Shown: positions 1 through 7,349 of the stretch, in pieces
How positions within the stretch are numbered: the first letter of the stretch is position 1
Layout: every line of letters begins with the position of its first letter
Source: Bacteroidota bacterium
Lineage (GTDB): Bacteria; Bacteroidota; Bacteroidia; Chitinophagales; Chitinophagaceae
NCBI GenBank assembly: GCA_023386855.1
Contig: JAEWIW010000191.1
Coordinates: forward strand, 1 to 11,913
Direction of reading: 5' to 3'
DNA: 11,913 nt
Translations under genes and position numbers: made by a program
Notes under the pieces: model-generated
The model's database searches: none
Seen by the model: the letters and a program-made list of their open reading frames with translations, nothing else
Told to the model about the DNA's origin: nothing

Positions 1-1376
1 TACTGGAAAAGATATTGATACAATTCTTCAACCCTTCCCAGCATCACCAGTTCAATATTGAATTGTTCCTGACGGATACCTTTATTGTATTTGGAAAGGA
101 TGATCTTTTCAAAGCCCAGCTTTTGCGCTTCCGCAATTCTTTGTTCTATCCTGTTCACCGCTCTTATTTCACCACTTAATCCTACTTCTCCTGCAAAACA
201 TAGTTCATGTGATACTGGTTGATCTTCATAGGAACTGAGCAATGCTACAAGTACTGCCAGGTCGGTCGATGGATCTTCCACTTTCAATCCACCCGCAATA
301 TTGAGAAACACATCTTTCATTCCAAACTGGAAACCTCCGCGTTTCTCGAGTACTGCAAGCAATAACTGTAATCTCCTGAGATCAAATCCCGACACAGTTC
401 TCTGCGGCGTTCCATATACCGATTGCGTAACCAATGCCTGCACTTCGATCAGCAATGGCCGCATTCCTTCCATGGTTGCAGCGATGGCAATACCGCTTAG
501 CTGGTCTTCTTTCTGTGTTATGAGAATCTCACTGGGGTTGGTTACACCTCGCATTCCCTCACCAGTCATTTGATAAATACCCAGTTCCGCTGTACTTCCA
601 AACCTGTTCTTGATGGTCCTTAAAATCCGGTATGCATAATGCCTGTCGCCTTCAAATTGAAGCACGGTATCCACCATATGTTCAAGTAACTTCGGGCCAG
701 CGATAGTTCCATCCTTGGTGATATGACCAATAAGAAATACCGGTGTATTTGTTTCCTTGGCAAAACGCTGGAATTCTGCTGCAGATTCCCTGATCTGTGA
801 AATACTTCCTGCTGAGGAATCAATAAGTGAAGACTGGATCGTTTGAATCGAATCAACTATCACCAGTTCGGGCTTCAGCTTTTTTATTTCCTGGAATATG
901 ACTGTTGTAGAAGTTTCTGTAAGCAAAAAGAAATCTTCATGTACGATCTTCAGCCTGTCGGCCCGCATTTTTATCTGCTGCTCACTTTCTTCACCACTGA
1001 TATAAAGCGTTCGAAGATTGCGCATCTGCAAACCGTTCTGTAAAAAGAGCGTTGATTTACCAATGCCCGGCTCCCCGGCAATTAATATTATACTACCAGG
1101 AACTATTCCTCCACCCAATACCCTGTTAAGTTCGTTATCGGGTGAAATGATCCTGGGTTGTTCAGTAGAAGTTACTTCCTGCAGTGATACTGTTTTAGTG
1201 ATCCTTGGACCTTCCTTATAATCCTTCCAGGTTGCAGCGGAATTAGATGGGCTATCTTTTTGAATGACTTCCTGGACAAAACTATTCCATTGATTACATG
1301 CAGGACATTTACCTGTCCACTTCGCACTCTCGTATCCACAGTTGGAACAAAAAAAAGCTGTCTTGATTTTACTCAT
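1..1376 (-). CDS. radA: DNA repair protein RadA (RadA/Sms), 3' end cut by window edge
   Basis: RadA is a RecA-like ATPase that promotes branch migration and processing of recombination intermediates. I translated the minus strand from the ATG at 1376-1374: 458 codons are open to the window edge, close to the family's usual length of about 455-460, so only the last few residues are missing. The N-terminal zinc finger has C10, C13, C24 and C27. Walker A is GEPGIGKST at residues 101-109, Walker B lies around 172-176 (VIVDS), and the RadA-specific KNRFG motif is at 256-260. The rest (about 275-458) is the Lon-like C-terminal domain, which is not an active protease in this family. No Shine-Dalgarno sequence precedes the start. 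The gene diverges from the metallopeptidase at 1879 across a 502-base gap. The reading frame is intact with no missing key residue. Confidence 0.97.
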   Translation of the reverse strand, partial: MSKIKTAFFCSNCGYESAKWTGKCPACNQWNSFVQEVIQKDSPSNSAATWKDYKEGPRITKTVSLQEVTSTEQPRIISPDNELNRVLGGGIVPGSIILIAGEPGIGKSTLFLQNGLQMRNLRTLYISGEESEQQIKMRADRLKIVHEDFFLLTETSTTVIFQEIKKLKPELVIVDSIQTIQSSLIDSSAGSISQIRESAAEFQRFAKETNTPVFLIGHITKDGTIAGPKLLEHMVDTVLQFEGDRHYAYRILRTIKNRFGSTAELGIYQMTGEGMRGVTNPSEILITQKEDQLSGIAIAATMEGMRPLLIEVQALVTQSVYGTPQRTVSGFDLRRLQLLLAVLEKRGGFQFGMKDVFLNIAGGLKVEDPSTDLAVLVALLSSYEDQPVSHELCFAGEVGLSGEIRAVNRIEQRIAEAQKLGFEKIILSKYNKGIRQEQFNIELVMLGRVEELYQYLFQ

Positions 1377-1878
1377 CGCTGATAAAGGTAGGAGATATAC
1401 TATTTCAGCCATGTGAATTTCAACAGGGCCGGATGATTTTTTAATTGGAAAGGAGAAGGAAAAAACAAAGCATTACCGGGAAATATCACACCTATTTTTC
1501 AATAGCTTCTTTCAAGATGTTCAACAAAAGTAAAAGGGCCAACATTACTGTTGACCCCTTACTTACTAACCCATTAAATTCTTGCACTAAATTACAAATT
1601 CAGGTCACATTACAAAATAATTTTTTGGTGCTGTGAATAAAAATTTGCCCTGGTCAAACAGACGGGAAAATTTTATAATATAAAATAACCTGTTGTTTTT
1701 CAGTTTGTTATAATTTATATAATTTTTAATGGTCTCTTAATGATAATTTGGCAGCCCCTGTTTTTCATACAGTTAGGAAATGTCAAAAAATGATTAAAAA
1801 ACTGCAGTATTGACTCGAAATTTCTTTATGAAAAGAATGGTCGGTAATTTGTCGGTCTATTTAAAAACACCACAATAA
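1377..1878. other. AT-rich divergent intergenic region between radA and metallopeptidase
   Basis: About 500 bases without a convincing gene. The middle (about 1610-1800) is very AT-rich and should hold the promoters of both divergent genes. An imperfect stem-loop can be drawn at about 1527-1567 (a GTTG/CAAC inner stem, then GGG/CCC, then AAGT/ACTT with mismatches); it would lie in the radA leader. On the minus strand 1532-1525 reads TACTTTTG, which fits the TAnnTTTG element, but I found no TTTG at the matching upstream distance. On the plus strand TAATTTG occurs at 1744-1750 and 1845-1851. An SD-like AAGGAG near 1450 has no start codon placed to use it. Confidence 0.6.
1840..1856 (+). promoter_or_regulatory. 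Possible promoter -7 element within a direct repeat, upstream of the metallopeptidase
   Basis: The hexamer GTCGGT occurs at 1840-1845 and again at 1851-1856, exactly 11 bases apart, about one helical turn. Between and overlapping the two copies lies TAATTTG (1845-1851), close to the Bacteroidetes -7 element TAnnTTTG. Twenty-seven bases separate its final G from the ATG at 1879, the same distance as between the SusC promoter and its start. The upstream element is poor (TTTC at 1821-1824, at the right distance). The promoter reading is an inference, and a role of the repeat as an operator is speculative. Confidence 0.35.
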
Positions 1879-2571
1879 ATGACACCTTCGATTTTATTTA
1901 TTTCCCTTCTTTTCCTGGGTATCAGTATGCTTGTTTCGGGGATACTAAAAAGCAAGTTCCGGAAATACAGCCAGGTAGGGTTGGGTAATGGCATGTCCGG
2001 GAAAGAAATAGCAGAAAAGATGCTGAAGGACAATGGCATTTTTGATGTTCAGGTTATTTCTGCCCAGGGATTCCTGAGCGACCACTATAATCCAATGAAT
2101 AAAACGGTAAACCTGAGCCCCGACGTATATGCCGGCCGCTCCATTTCTGCTGCAGCAGTTGCCGCACATGAATGTGGTCATGCTGTTCAGCACGCTACTG
2201 CCTATTCCTGGCTTATGCTGAGGAGCCGGCTGGTTCCAGTTGTTCAATTCAGTTCAAGTATAGTACAATGGATATTATTGATTGGTATCCTGATGATCAA
2301 CAGTTTTCCCCAGCTCCTGCTTGGGGGTATTGTACTCTTCGCTGTTACCACTTTATTCTCCTTAATTACCCTGCCCGTTGAATTTGATGCCAGTAAAAGG
2401 GCTCTTGCATGGCTCGACAGGACCGGGATGACTACCCGTACCGAGCATCCCATGGCTAAAGATGCACTTAAGTGGGCTGCTATGACCTATGTAGTTGCAG
2501 CACTGGCTTCCATTGCCACACTGGTTCAGTATATATTGATTTTCATGGGCGCATCGCGCGACAGGGATTAA
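1879..2571 (+). CDS. Membrane zinc metallopeptidase, YugP family (Zn_peptidase_2)
   Basis: A 230-residue protein with the HEXXH zinc-binding motif as HECGH at residues 97-101, inside the sequence AAVAAHECGHAVQHA that is typical of the YugP-type neutral zinc metallopeptidases. E168 in the segment LPVEFDAS is the likely third zinc ligand, by analogy with the family. Hydrophobic segments at about 4-22, 128-141, 147-166 and 200-223 indicate an integral inner-membrane enzyme. The length matches the family, where about 225-235 residues is usual. The physiological substrate of this family is not known to me. The ATG at 1879 is the first possible start and yields the N-terminal membrane segment directly. 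The gene stands alone: it diverges from radA and is followed by an intrinsic terminator, so it is probably monocistronic. Confidence 0.93.
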   Translation: MTPSILFISLLFLGISMLVSGILKSKFRKYSQVGLGNGMSGKEIAEKMLKDNGIFDVQVISAQGFLSDHYNPMNKTVNLSPDVYAGRSISAAAVAAHECGHAVQHATAYSWLMLRSRLVPVVQFSSSIVQWILLIGILMINSFPQLLLGGIVLFAVTTLFSLITLPVEFDASKRALAWLDRTGMTTRTEHPMAKDALKWAAMTYVVAALASIATLVQYILIFMGASRDRD

Positions 2572-2609
2572 CCGCCCATCCAACATATCAAGTATTTCAT
2601 TACTGTTTT

Positions 2610-2639
2610 AAGCCATGCAGCCAAATGCATGGCTTTTTT
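2610..2639 (+). terminator. Rho-independent terminator after the metallopeptidase
   Basis: A perfect 10-bp stem, AAGCCATGCA (2610-2619) and TGCATGGCTT (2626-2635), closes a 6-base loop and runs into a T stretch up to 2639. It lies 39 bases after the metallopeptidase stop and just before the SusC promoter, so it insulates the two transcription units. Confidence 0.9.
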
Positions 2640-2649
2640 GTCTGCCTCT

Positions 2650-2680
2650 TTTGTAAAACGTTAAGAATCTTCTAATTTTG
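2650..2680 (+). promoter_or_regulatory. Bacteroidetes-type promoter of the SusC/SusD operon
   Basis: TTTG at 2650-2653, then exactly 19 bases, then TAATTTTG at 2673-2680. This fits the primary sigma factor consensus of Bacteroidetes (TTTG, about 19 bases, TAnnTTTG) without mismatch. Transcription should start a few bases downstream, leaving a leader of roughly 20 bases before the ATG at 2708. There is no Shine-Dalgarno sequence, as is normal in this phylum. Confidence 0.75.
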
Positions 2681-2707
2681 TCAACTTTTTAACCGAAATC
2701 CTTTCGC

Positions 2708-5700
2708 ATGAGCAAACTGTTTGGTTTTTTAACGGGCTTATTGTTTTTAAGCCTGTGTGCGTCTGCACAAACAAGGGCGGTAACAGGAAAAGTTACCGAT
2801 GCCCGTGATGGTTCCGGATTAGCGGGTGTTACAGTTGCCGTGAAAAATGGAACTGCCAATACCCAGACTACCGCGGATGGTTCTTTTAGCCTGAATGTTC
2901 CCGCAACAGCGACAACGCTGGTTTTCTCCTATGTGGGCTACCAAACCCAGGAAGAGGCAATTACAGATGAAATGAACGTTTCTCTCCAGGCTGCTGAAAA
3001 AGCGCTTAGCGAAGTGATCGTGGTGGGGTATGGTACCCGCACCAGGAGAGATGTAACTGGTTCAGTGGCAAAGGTTGGTGCAAAAGAGCTGGCCAATACA
3101 CCTGCCACAAGTTTTGAAAACGCCATCCAGGGACGTGCTGCCGGCGTTTTTGTTGAGCAGGAAAATGGAAAGGTTGGCCAGGGTATCAAAATGAGGATCC
3201 GTGGTGCATCTTCCGTTACAGCGGGTAATGAGCCACTGTATATTGTTGATGGTATTCCTGTGATCAATGCAAACCTATCCACCAACGGGGCCAAAACCAA
3301 CGCTATGGCTGATATCAATATGAATGATATCGAATCTGTTGAAATCCTTAAAGATGCATCAGCAGCAGCGATCTATGGTTCCAGGGCTTCCAATGGTGTG
3401 GTGATCATTACAACAAAAAGAGGTCGCTCAGGAAAATCCAAAATCGATGTTGGATTCTATACCGGCTGGCAAACGCCTACCCGTAAGAGAAAGTTCATGA
3501 ATGCAGAACAATATGTGAACTATTTCACTGATGCTTCTGAAAGAGGAGCTAAGTATGATTATAAGATTAATGAAAGCTTTTACAATTCTATCGGTTGGAA
3601 CGAGCAGGATGTGATCAATGACTACGTTGGTTTTACTGAAAGCCGTTTTACGAGGTATGCTGCAGGTACTGAAGACTGGAAAACATATAAGACCAATACC
3701 AACTGGGAAGACCAGGCCTTCCAGGATGCACCTATCAACCAGGCAGATGTAAGCATCTCCGGTGGTAATGAGAAGACCACTTTCTACATGGGAGGACAGG
3801 TTCTTGACCAGAAAGGTATCATGATCAAGAATGCTTTCAGGCGCTATAGTGGCCGACTGAACCTCGATCATAAAGTAAGGGACTGGTTGAATGTTGGTAT
3901 GAACCTGAGCTTTGCGCGTTCATTAAACCAGCGTATCTCCAATGATAATGCCTTCTCAAACCCACTGCAGGCAGTGGCATTATCTCCCATCACTCCAGTG
4001 ATCGATCCAAGAACAGGTTTGATCAGTGGTGAACTGGATCCTTCTACAGGTTTGCCTAACACCAACTACCCCGTGTATTACAACCCTATGCTGAATGCAA
4101 AAGGCGTTGATTATAATACCAATAATAACCGCACAATTGGTAATGTGTATGCAGAAGCTAAACTGCTGAAAGGTTTGACCTTCCGTTCAGAATATGGACT
4201 TGACCAGTTAAGCGCTACAGAAGAAGGTTATTATTCTCCCATCACAGTAAGAAACGTTGGCGCCCCACAAGGCCTTGGTTTCTATACAGCAGATGCGATC
4301 CTTAACATGAACACCAATAACTTCTTCAGGTATAATACTACTATTGGAGAAGATCATGACCTTGACGCTGTTGTAGGTATGAGCTTCCAGGAGCAGAAAT
4401 GGAACAACGCATACCTGGAAGCAGAACAGTTCCCTTCAACTGCATATCGCAAGCTGGAATCAGCCGCCAGTAAAACTGAAGCAACCACTTCAGAAACCAA
4501 GTTTGCCATGCTTTCCTACTTTGCAAGAGCTAACTATAAATTTAAAGACCGCTACCTGCTTTCATTGAGTGGACGTTATGATGGTTCTTCAAGATTCGGT
4601 ATTAACAGCCGCTGGGGTTTCTTCCCTGCAGCATCTGCAGGCTGGATCGTTTCTGAAGAAGATTTCTTCAAGAGCGAGCTGGTAAGCTTCCTGAAACTTA
4701 AAGCAAGCTATGGTTTAACAGGTAATGCAGAGATTGGCAACTTCGCCTCACGCGGGTTGTGGAGTGGTGATGCTGCTTATGGTGGAGTACCAGGCCAGGC
4801 ACCTACACAATTATCAAATCCTGATCTTAAATGGGAATCATCTGTTGGATTCGACGGTGGTGTAGAAGTAGGATTATGGAATAACAGGGTTAGTGTTGAA
4901 CTTGATTACTATGTTAGGAATACCAGGGATCTCTTGCTGAATGTAAATGTTCCGGGAACTTCTGGTTTCAGGACCTTGCTTAAGAATGTTGGTAAGCTGA
5001 ACAACAGGGGTGTTGAACTGGTGATCAATACCGATAATATTAATACCGGTAATTTCAGGTGGACTTCAAACATCAACTTCTCTGCGAACCGTAACAAGAT
5101 CACTGACCTGCAGGGCCAGGACCTTGGCGGTGGATATAACCGTGCAAGAGAAGGATATGCGATAGGTGTTTTTGTAGCGCGTGAATTCGCCGGTGCTGAC
5201 CCTGCAAATGGAGATGCACTTTATTACAAGAATACTTTGAAGTCTGATGGAACAAGGGACCGCGCAACTACCAATAATTATAATGAAGCAGAAGAAGTGG
5301 TAATTGGTAATCCTAATCCTGATTTTATCTATGGCTTCCGTAACGTATTTACTTATAGCGGTGTTGAAGTGGATGTGTTGTTACAGGGTGTATATGGTAA
5401 TGATATCTATGACGGTGGTGGACAATACTTCTCCGCTAACGGAAGTAATGGTTATGATAACCAGACCCTCGACCAGCTCAATGCATGGAAACAGCCAGGT
5501 GATGTTACCATGGTTCCTGAAGCAAGGCTGTTCTTTGCGAATGGTACTGACCCTTCCAGCAGGTACCTGCTTGATGGTTCATACCTGAGGGTGAAATCTT
5601 TAAGTGTTGCTTATACTATTCCATCCACTCTTACATCAAGATGGGGAGTTGAACGACTGAAGATTTATGCAAGAGGCCAGAACCTGTTTACTTTCACCAA

Positions 5701-5824
5701 TTACAAAGGATGGGATCCTGAGGTGAATGCCGATTACCAGGCTTCAAATATCAACCAGGGTGTTGACTTCTATTCTGCACCGCAGATCAAGTCGATCGTG
5801 TTTGGAGTAAATATTGGTCTATAA
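2708..5824 (+). CDS. SusC/RagA-family TonB-linked outer-membrane transporter
   Basis: A 1038-residue TonB-dependent transporter that should form a 22-strand outer-membrane barrel and import an oligomeric nutrient together with its SusD partner. Residues 1-20 are a signal peptide ending ASA, with Q21 as the probable mature N-terminus. A carboxypeptidase-regulatory-like beta-sandwich follows (about 25-95: VTGKVTDARDGSGLAGVTV, then FSYVGYQTQ). A TonB-box-like stretch SEVIVVGYGT lies at 101-110 and the plug domain at about 112-238, with the SusC signatures LYIVDGIPV (177-185) and VEILKDASAAAIYGSRASNG (211-230). The remainder is barrel. It has no STN signalling domain, so it is not the type coupled to an anti-sigma factor. 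The start is fixed by an in-frame stop at 2690-2692. The last residue is leucine, not the usual aromatic. The substrate cannot be read from the sequence. Confidence 0.97.
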   Translation: MSKLFGFLTGLLFLSLCASAQTRAVTGKVTDARDGSGLAGVTVAVKNGTANTQTTADGSFSLNVPATATTLVFSYVGYQTQEEAITDEMNVSLQAAEKALSEVIVVGYGTRTRRDVTGSVAKVGAKELANTPATSFENAIQGRAAGVFVEQENGKVGQGIKMRIRGASSVTAGNEPLYIVDGIPVINANLSTNGAKTNAMADINMNDIESVEILKDASAAAIYGSRASNGVVIITTKRGRSGKSKIDVGFYTGWQTPTRKRKFMNAEQYVNYFTDASERGAKYDYKINESFYNSIGWNEQDVINDYVGFTESRFTRYAAGTEDWKTYKTNTNWEDQAFQDAPINQADVSISGGNEKTTFYMGGQVLDQKGIMIKNAFRRYSGRLNLDHKVRDWLNVGMNLSFARSLNQRISNDNAFSNPLQAVALSPITPVIDPRTGLISGELDPSTGLPNTNYPVYYNPMLNAKGVDYNTNNNRTIGNVYAEAKLLKGLTFRSEYGLDQLSATEEGYYSPITVRNVGAPQGLGFYTADAILNMNTNNFFRYNTTIGEDHDLDAVVGMSFQEQKWNNAYLEAEQFPSTAYRKLESAASKTEATTSETKFAMLSYFARANYKFKDRYLLSLSGRYDGSSRFGINSRWGFFPAASAGWIVSEEDFFKSELVSFLKLKASYGLTGNAEIGNFASRGLWSGDAAYGGVPGQAPTQLSNPDLKWESSVGFDGGVEVGLWNNRVSVELDYYVRNTRDLLLNVNVPGTSGFRTLLKNVGKLNNRGVELVINTDNINTGNFRWTSNINFSANRNKITDLQGQDLGGGYNRAREGYAIGVFVAREFAGADPANGDALYYKNTLKSDGTRDRATTNNYNEAEEVVIGNPNPDFIYGFRNVFTYSGVEVDVLLQGVYGNDIYDGGGQYFSANGSNGYDNQTLDQLNAWKQPGDVTMVPEARLFFANGTDPSSRYLLDGSYLRVKSLSVAYTIPSTLTSRWGVERLKIYARGQNLFTFTNYKGWDPEVNADYQASNINQGVDFYSAPQIKSIVFGVNIGL

Positions 5825-5828
5825 TTAA

Positions 5829-7184
5829 ATGATTAAACCTACAATAATGAAAAAAGGGATATTGAATTATATATTGGCTTTTGTACTGGTTTTTTCAATA
5901 GCAGGTTGCGAAAAAAGACTTGATATTGATCCCAAACAATCAGTGGATGAAAGCGAAGCACTGCTTACCAGCTCCGACGTGGAAGCTGCCCTGGTAGGGG
6001 CTTACTCTCTTGCCGGTGATGGTGATGTGCTGGGAGGAAATGCCTATGTTAACGCAGAATTACTTGGTGCATTTAACGAGATCAACTGGTCTGGTACCTT
6101 CCAGGGAATGACACAGATCTACAATAAAGTGATACCGAAGAATAATGCATTCATTACTTCTACCTGGACAGATTCATATGCTGCCATCAATACACTTAAT
6201 AACGTATTGAGTGCATTGGATAAAGTTGATGAAGGAAAAAGAGACCAGGTTGAATCCAGTGCAAAGTTCCTTAGAGCACTATTATATTTCAACCTTGTTA
6301 AGTGGTATGGTAAGGATTGGAACAATGGTGATCCCAATGCAAACCTTGGTGTACCCATCGTTACTGAACCAACAAGGGTGATCTCGGAAGAAAACCAGGT
6401 TCCCAGGAATACCGTTGCTGAAGTGTATGAATTCGTGATCAACGACCTCAATGATGCAAAGGAAAAATCTGATGGTGTTGTTCCTTCTGCTTTGCTGGCA
6501 AGAGTATATCTCCAGCAGGGTAATTATGAAGGTGCTTCAACAGAAGCCAACCGGGTTATCAGTTCTGGTGATTACCAGCTTACTGATACTTACCTGCAGT
6601 CGTTCCCCCAGATCTATCCTCCTAAATCAAGGGAAAGTACAAGTGAAGAAATTTTCTCCATTGAAGTAAATGAGAATACCGGTATCAATGATTTTAATAC
6701 CTATTTTTCTTCCAATGGTCGTGGTGATATTGATATCACTGATGTTCACCTGAACATGTACGAGCCCAATGATCAGCGCCTGACATTATTCTACAATGAT
6801 GGTGGTTCCATCTATACTGGCAAATTTGAAAACCAGTATAGCGATGTAACCATTATCCGTCTTGCAGAAATGTATCTTATCCGTGCTGAAGCTAATTTCC
6901 GTCTTGGTGGTGCACCCATTGGAGGCATTACTCCTGCTCAGGATATCAACAGGATACGCGCCAGGGTTGGCCTCGATCCCATTGATGATGCTGATCTTAC
7001 ACTCGAGCAGATTCTTCATGAAAGAAAGCTTGAGCTTGCTTTTGAAGGATTCGCCATTGATGATGCAAAGAGGTTAAAGCAAAATGTTGGATCTGTAGCC
7101 TGGAATTCTCCAACCCTGGTTTACCCGATTCCTGAAAGGGAGATCCTGGTGAACAAGCAACTGGAACAGAACGAAGGTTACTAA
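5829..7184 (+). CDS. SusD/RagB-family outer-membrane lipoprotein
   Basis: The surface lipoprotein that caps the SusC barrel and captures the substrate. From the first ATG (5829) the protein has 451 residues; the ATG at 5847 (residue 7) gives the neater lipoprotein signal MKKGILNYILA...IAGC and is probably the real start. C27 (C21 from the second start) would be lipidated. SusD landmarks are LRALLYFNLVKWYG (148-161), the TPR-like stretch ALLARVYLQQGNYEGA (221-236), TIIRLAEMYLIRAEA (341-355), INRIRARVGL (373-382), ILHERKLELAFEG (395-407) and the C-terminal YPIPEREI...QNEGY. At 445-451 residues it is shorter than typical SusD proteins of 500 or more. It begins 4 bases (or 22, from the second start) after the SusC stop, so the two are co-transcribed, and a strong terminator follows. 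Confidence 0.95.
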   Translation: MIKPTIMKKGILNYILAFVLVFSIAGCEKRLDIDPKQSVDESEALLTSSDVEAALVGAYSLAGDGDVLGGNAYVNAELLGAFNEINWSGTFQGMTQIYNKVIPKNNAFITSTWTDSYAAINTLNNVLSALDKVDEGKRDQVESSAKFLRALLYFNLVKWYGKDWNNGDPNANLGVPIVTEPTRVISEENQVPRNTVAEVYEFVINDLNDAKEKSDGVVPSALLARVYLQQGNYEGASTEANRVISSGDYQLTDTYLQSFPQIYPPKSRESTSEEIFSIEVNENTGINDFNTYFSSNGRGDIDITDVHLNMYEPNDQRLTLFYNDGGSIYTGKFENQYSDVTIIRLAEMYLIRAEANFRLGGAPIGGITPAQDINRIRARVGLDPIDDADLTLEQILHERKLELAFEGFAIDDAKRLKQNVGSVAWNSPTLVYPIPEREILVNKQLEQNEGY

Positions 7185-7204
7185 TCTTAATGGATCAAAT
7201 ATTG

Positions 7205-7238
7205 AACAGGCTGTCTCATTGAGACAGCCTGTTTTTTT
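7205..7238 (+). terminator. Rho-independent terminator of the SusC/SusD operon
   Basis: A perfect 12-bp stem, ACAGGCTGTCTC (7206-7217) with GAGACAGCCTGT (7221-7232), a 3-base loop and a run of seven T to 7238. It starts 20 bases after the SusD stop. One of the strongest hairpins in the window. Confidence 0.95.
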
Positions 7239-7300
7239 ATAAAATAGATGGCAACATGTTTTTATTACAATAGGCAGCTAACATCTTTATAATCCAGGGC

Positions 7301-7327
7301 AAAAAAAAACTGCCCCGGTTGGGGCAG
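7301..7327 (-). terminator. Rho-independent terminator of rng
   Basis: Read on the minus strand, CTGCCCC (7327-7321) pairs with GGGGCAG (7316-7310) around a 4-base loop and is followed by nine T (7309-7301). It lies 22 bases beyond the rng stop and faces the SusD terminator, so the two converging units are separated by two unidirectional terminators. Confidence 0.92.
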
Positions 7328-7349
7328 CCTATAATATAAAAGTGTTGAT

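Noticed and set aside
301..573. Plus-strand ORF of 90 codons
   Set aside because: It lies entirely antisense to radA, whose minus-strand frame is intact with all family motifs; the encoded peptide has no recognisable features.
1445..1636. Plus-strand ORF of 63 codons in the radA/metallopeptidase gap
   Set aside because: TTG start, low-complexity basic N-terminus, no SD or promoter placed for it and no recognisable product; it looks like chance in AT-rich DNA.
3428..3871. Minus-strand ORF of 147 codons inside the SusC gene
   Set aside because: Shadow of a long, well-supported coding frame; no homology-like pattern and no promoter context.
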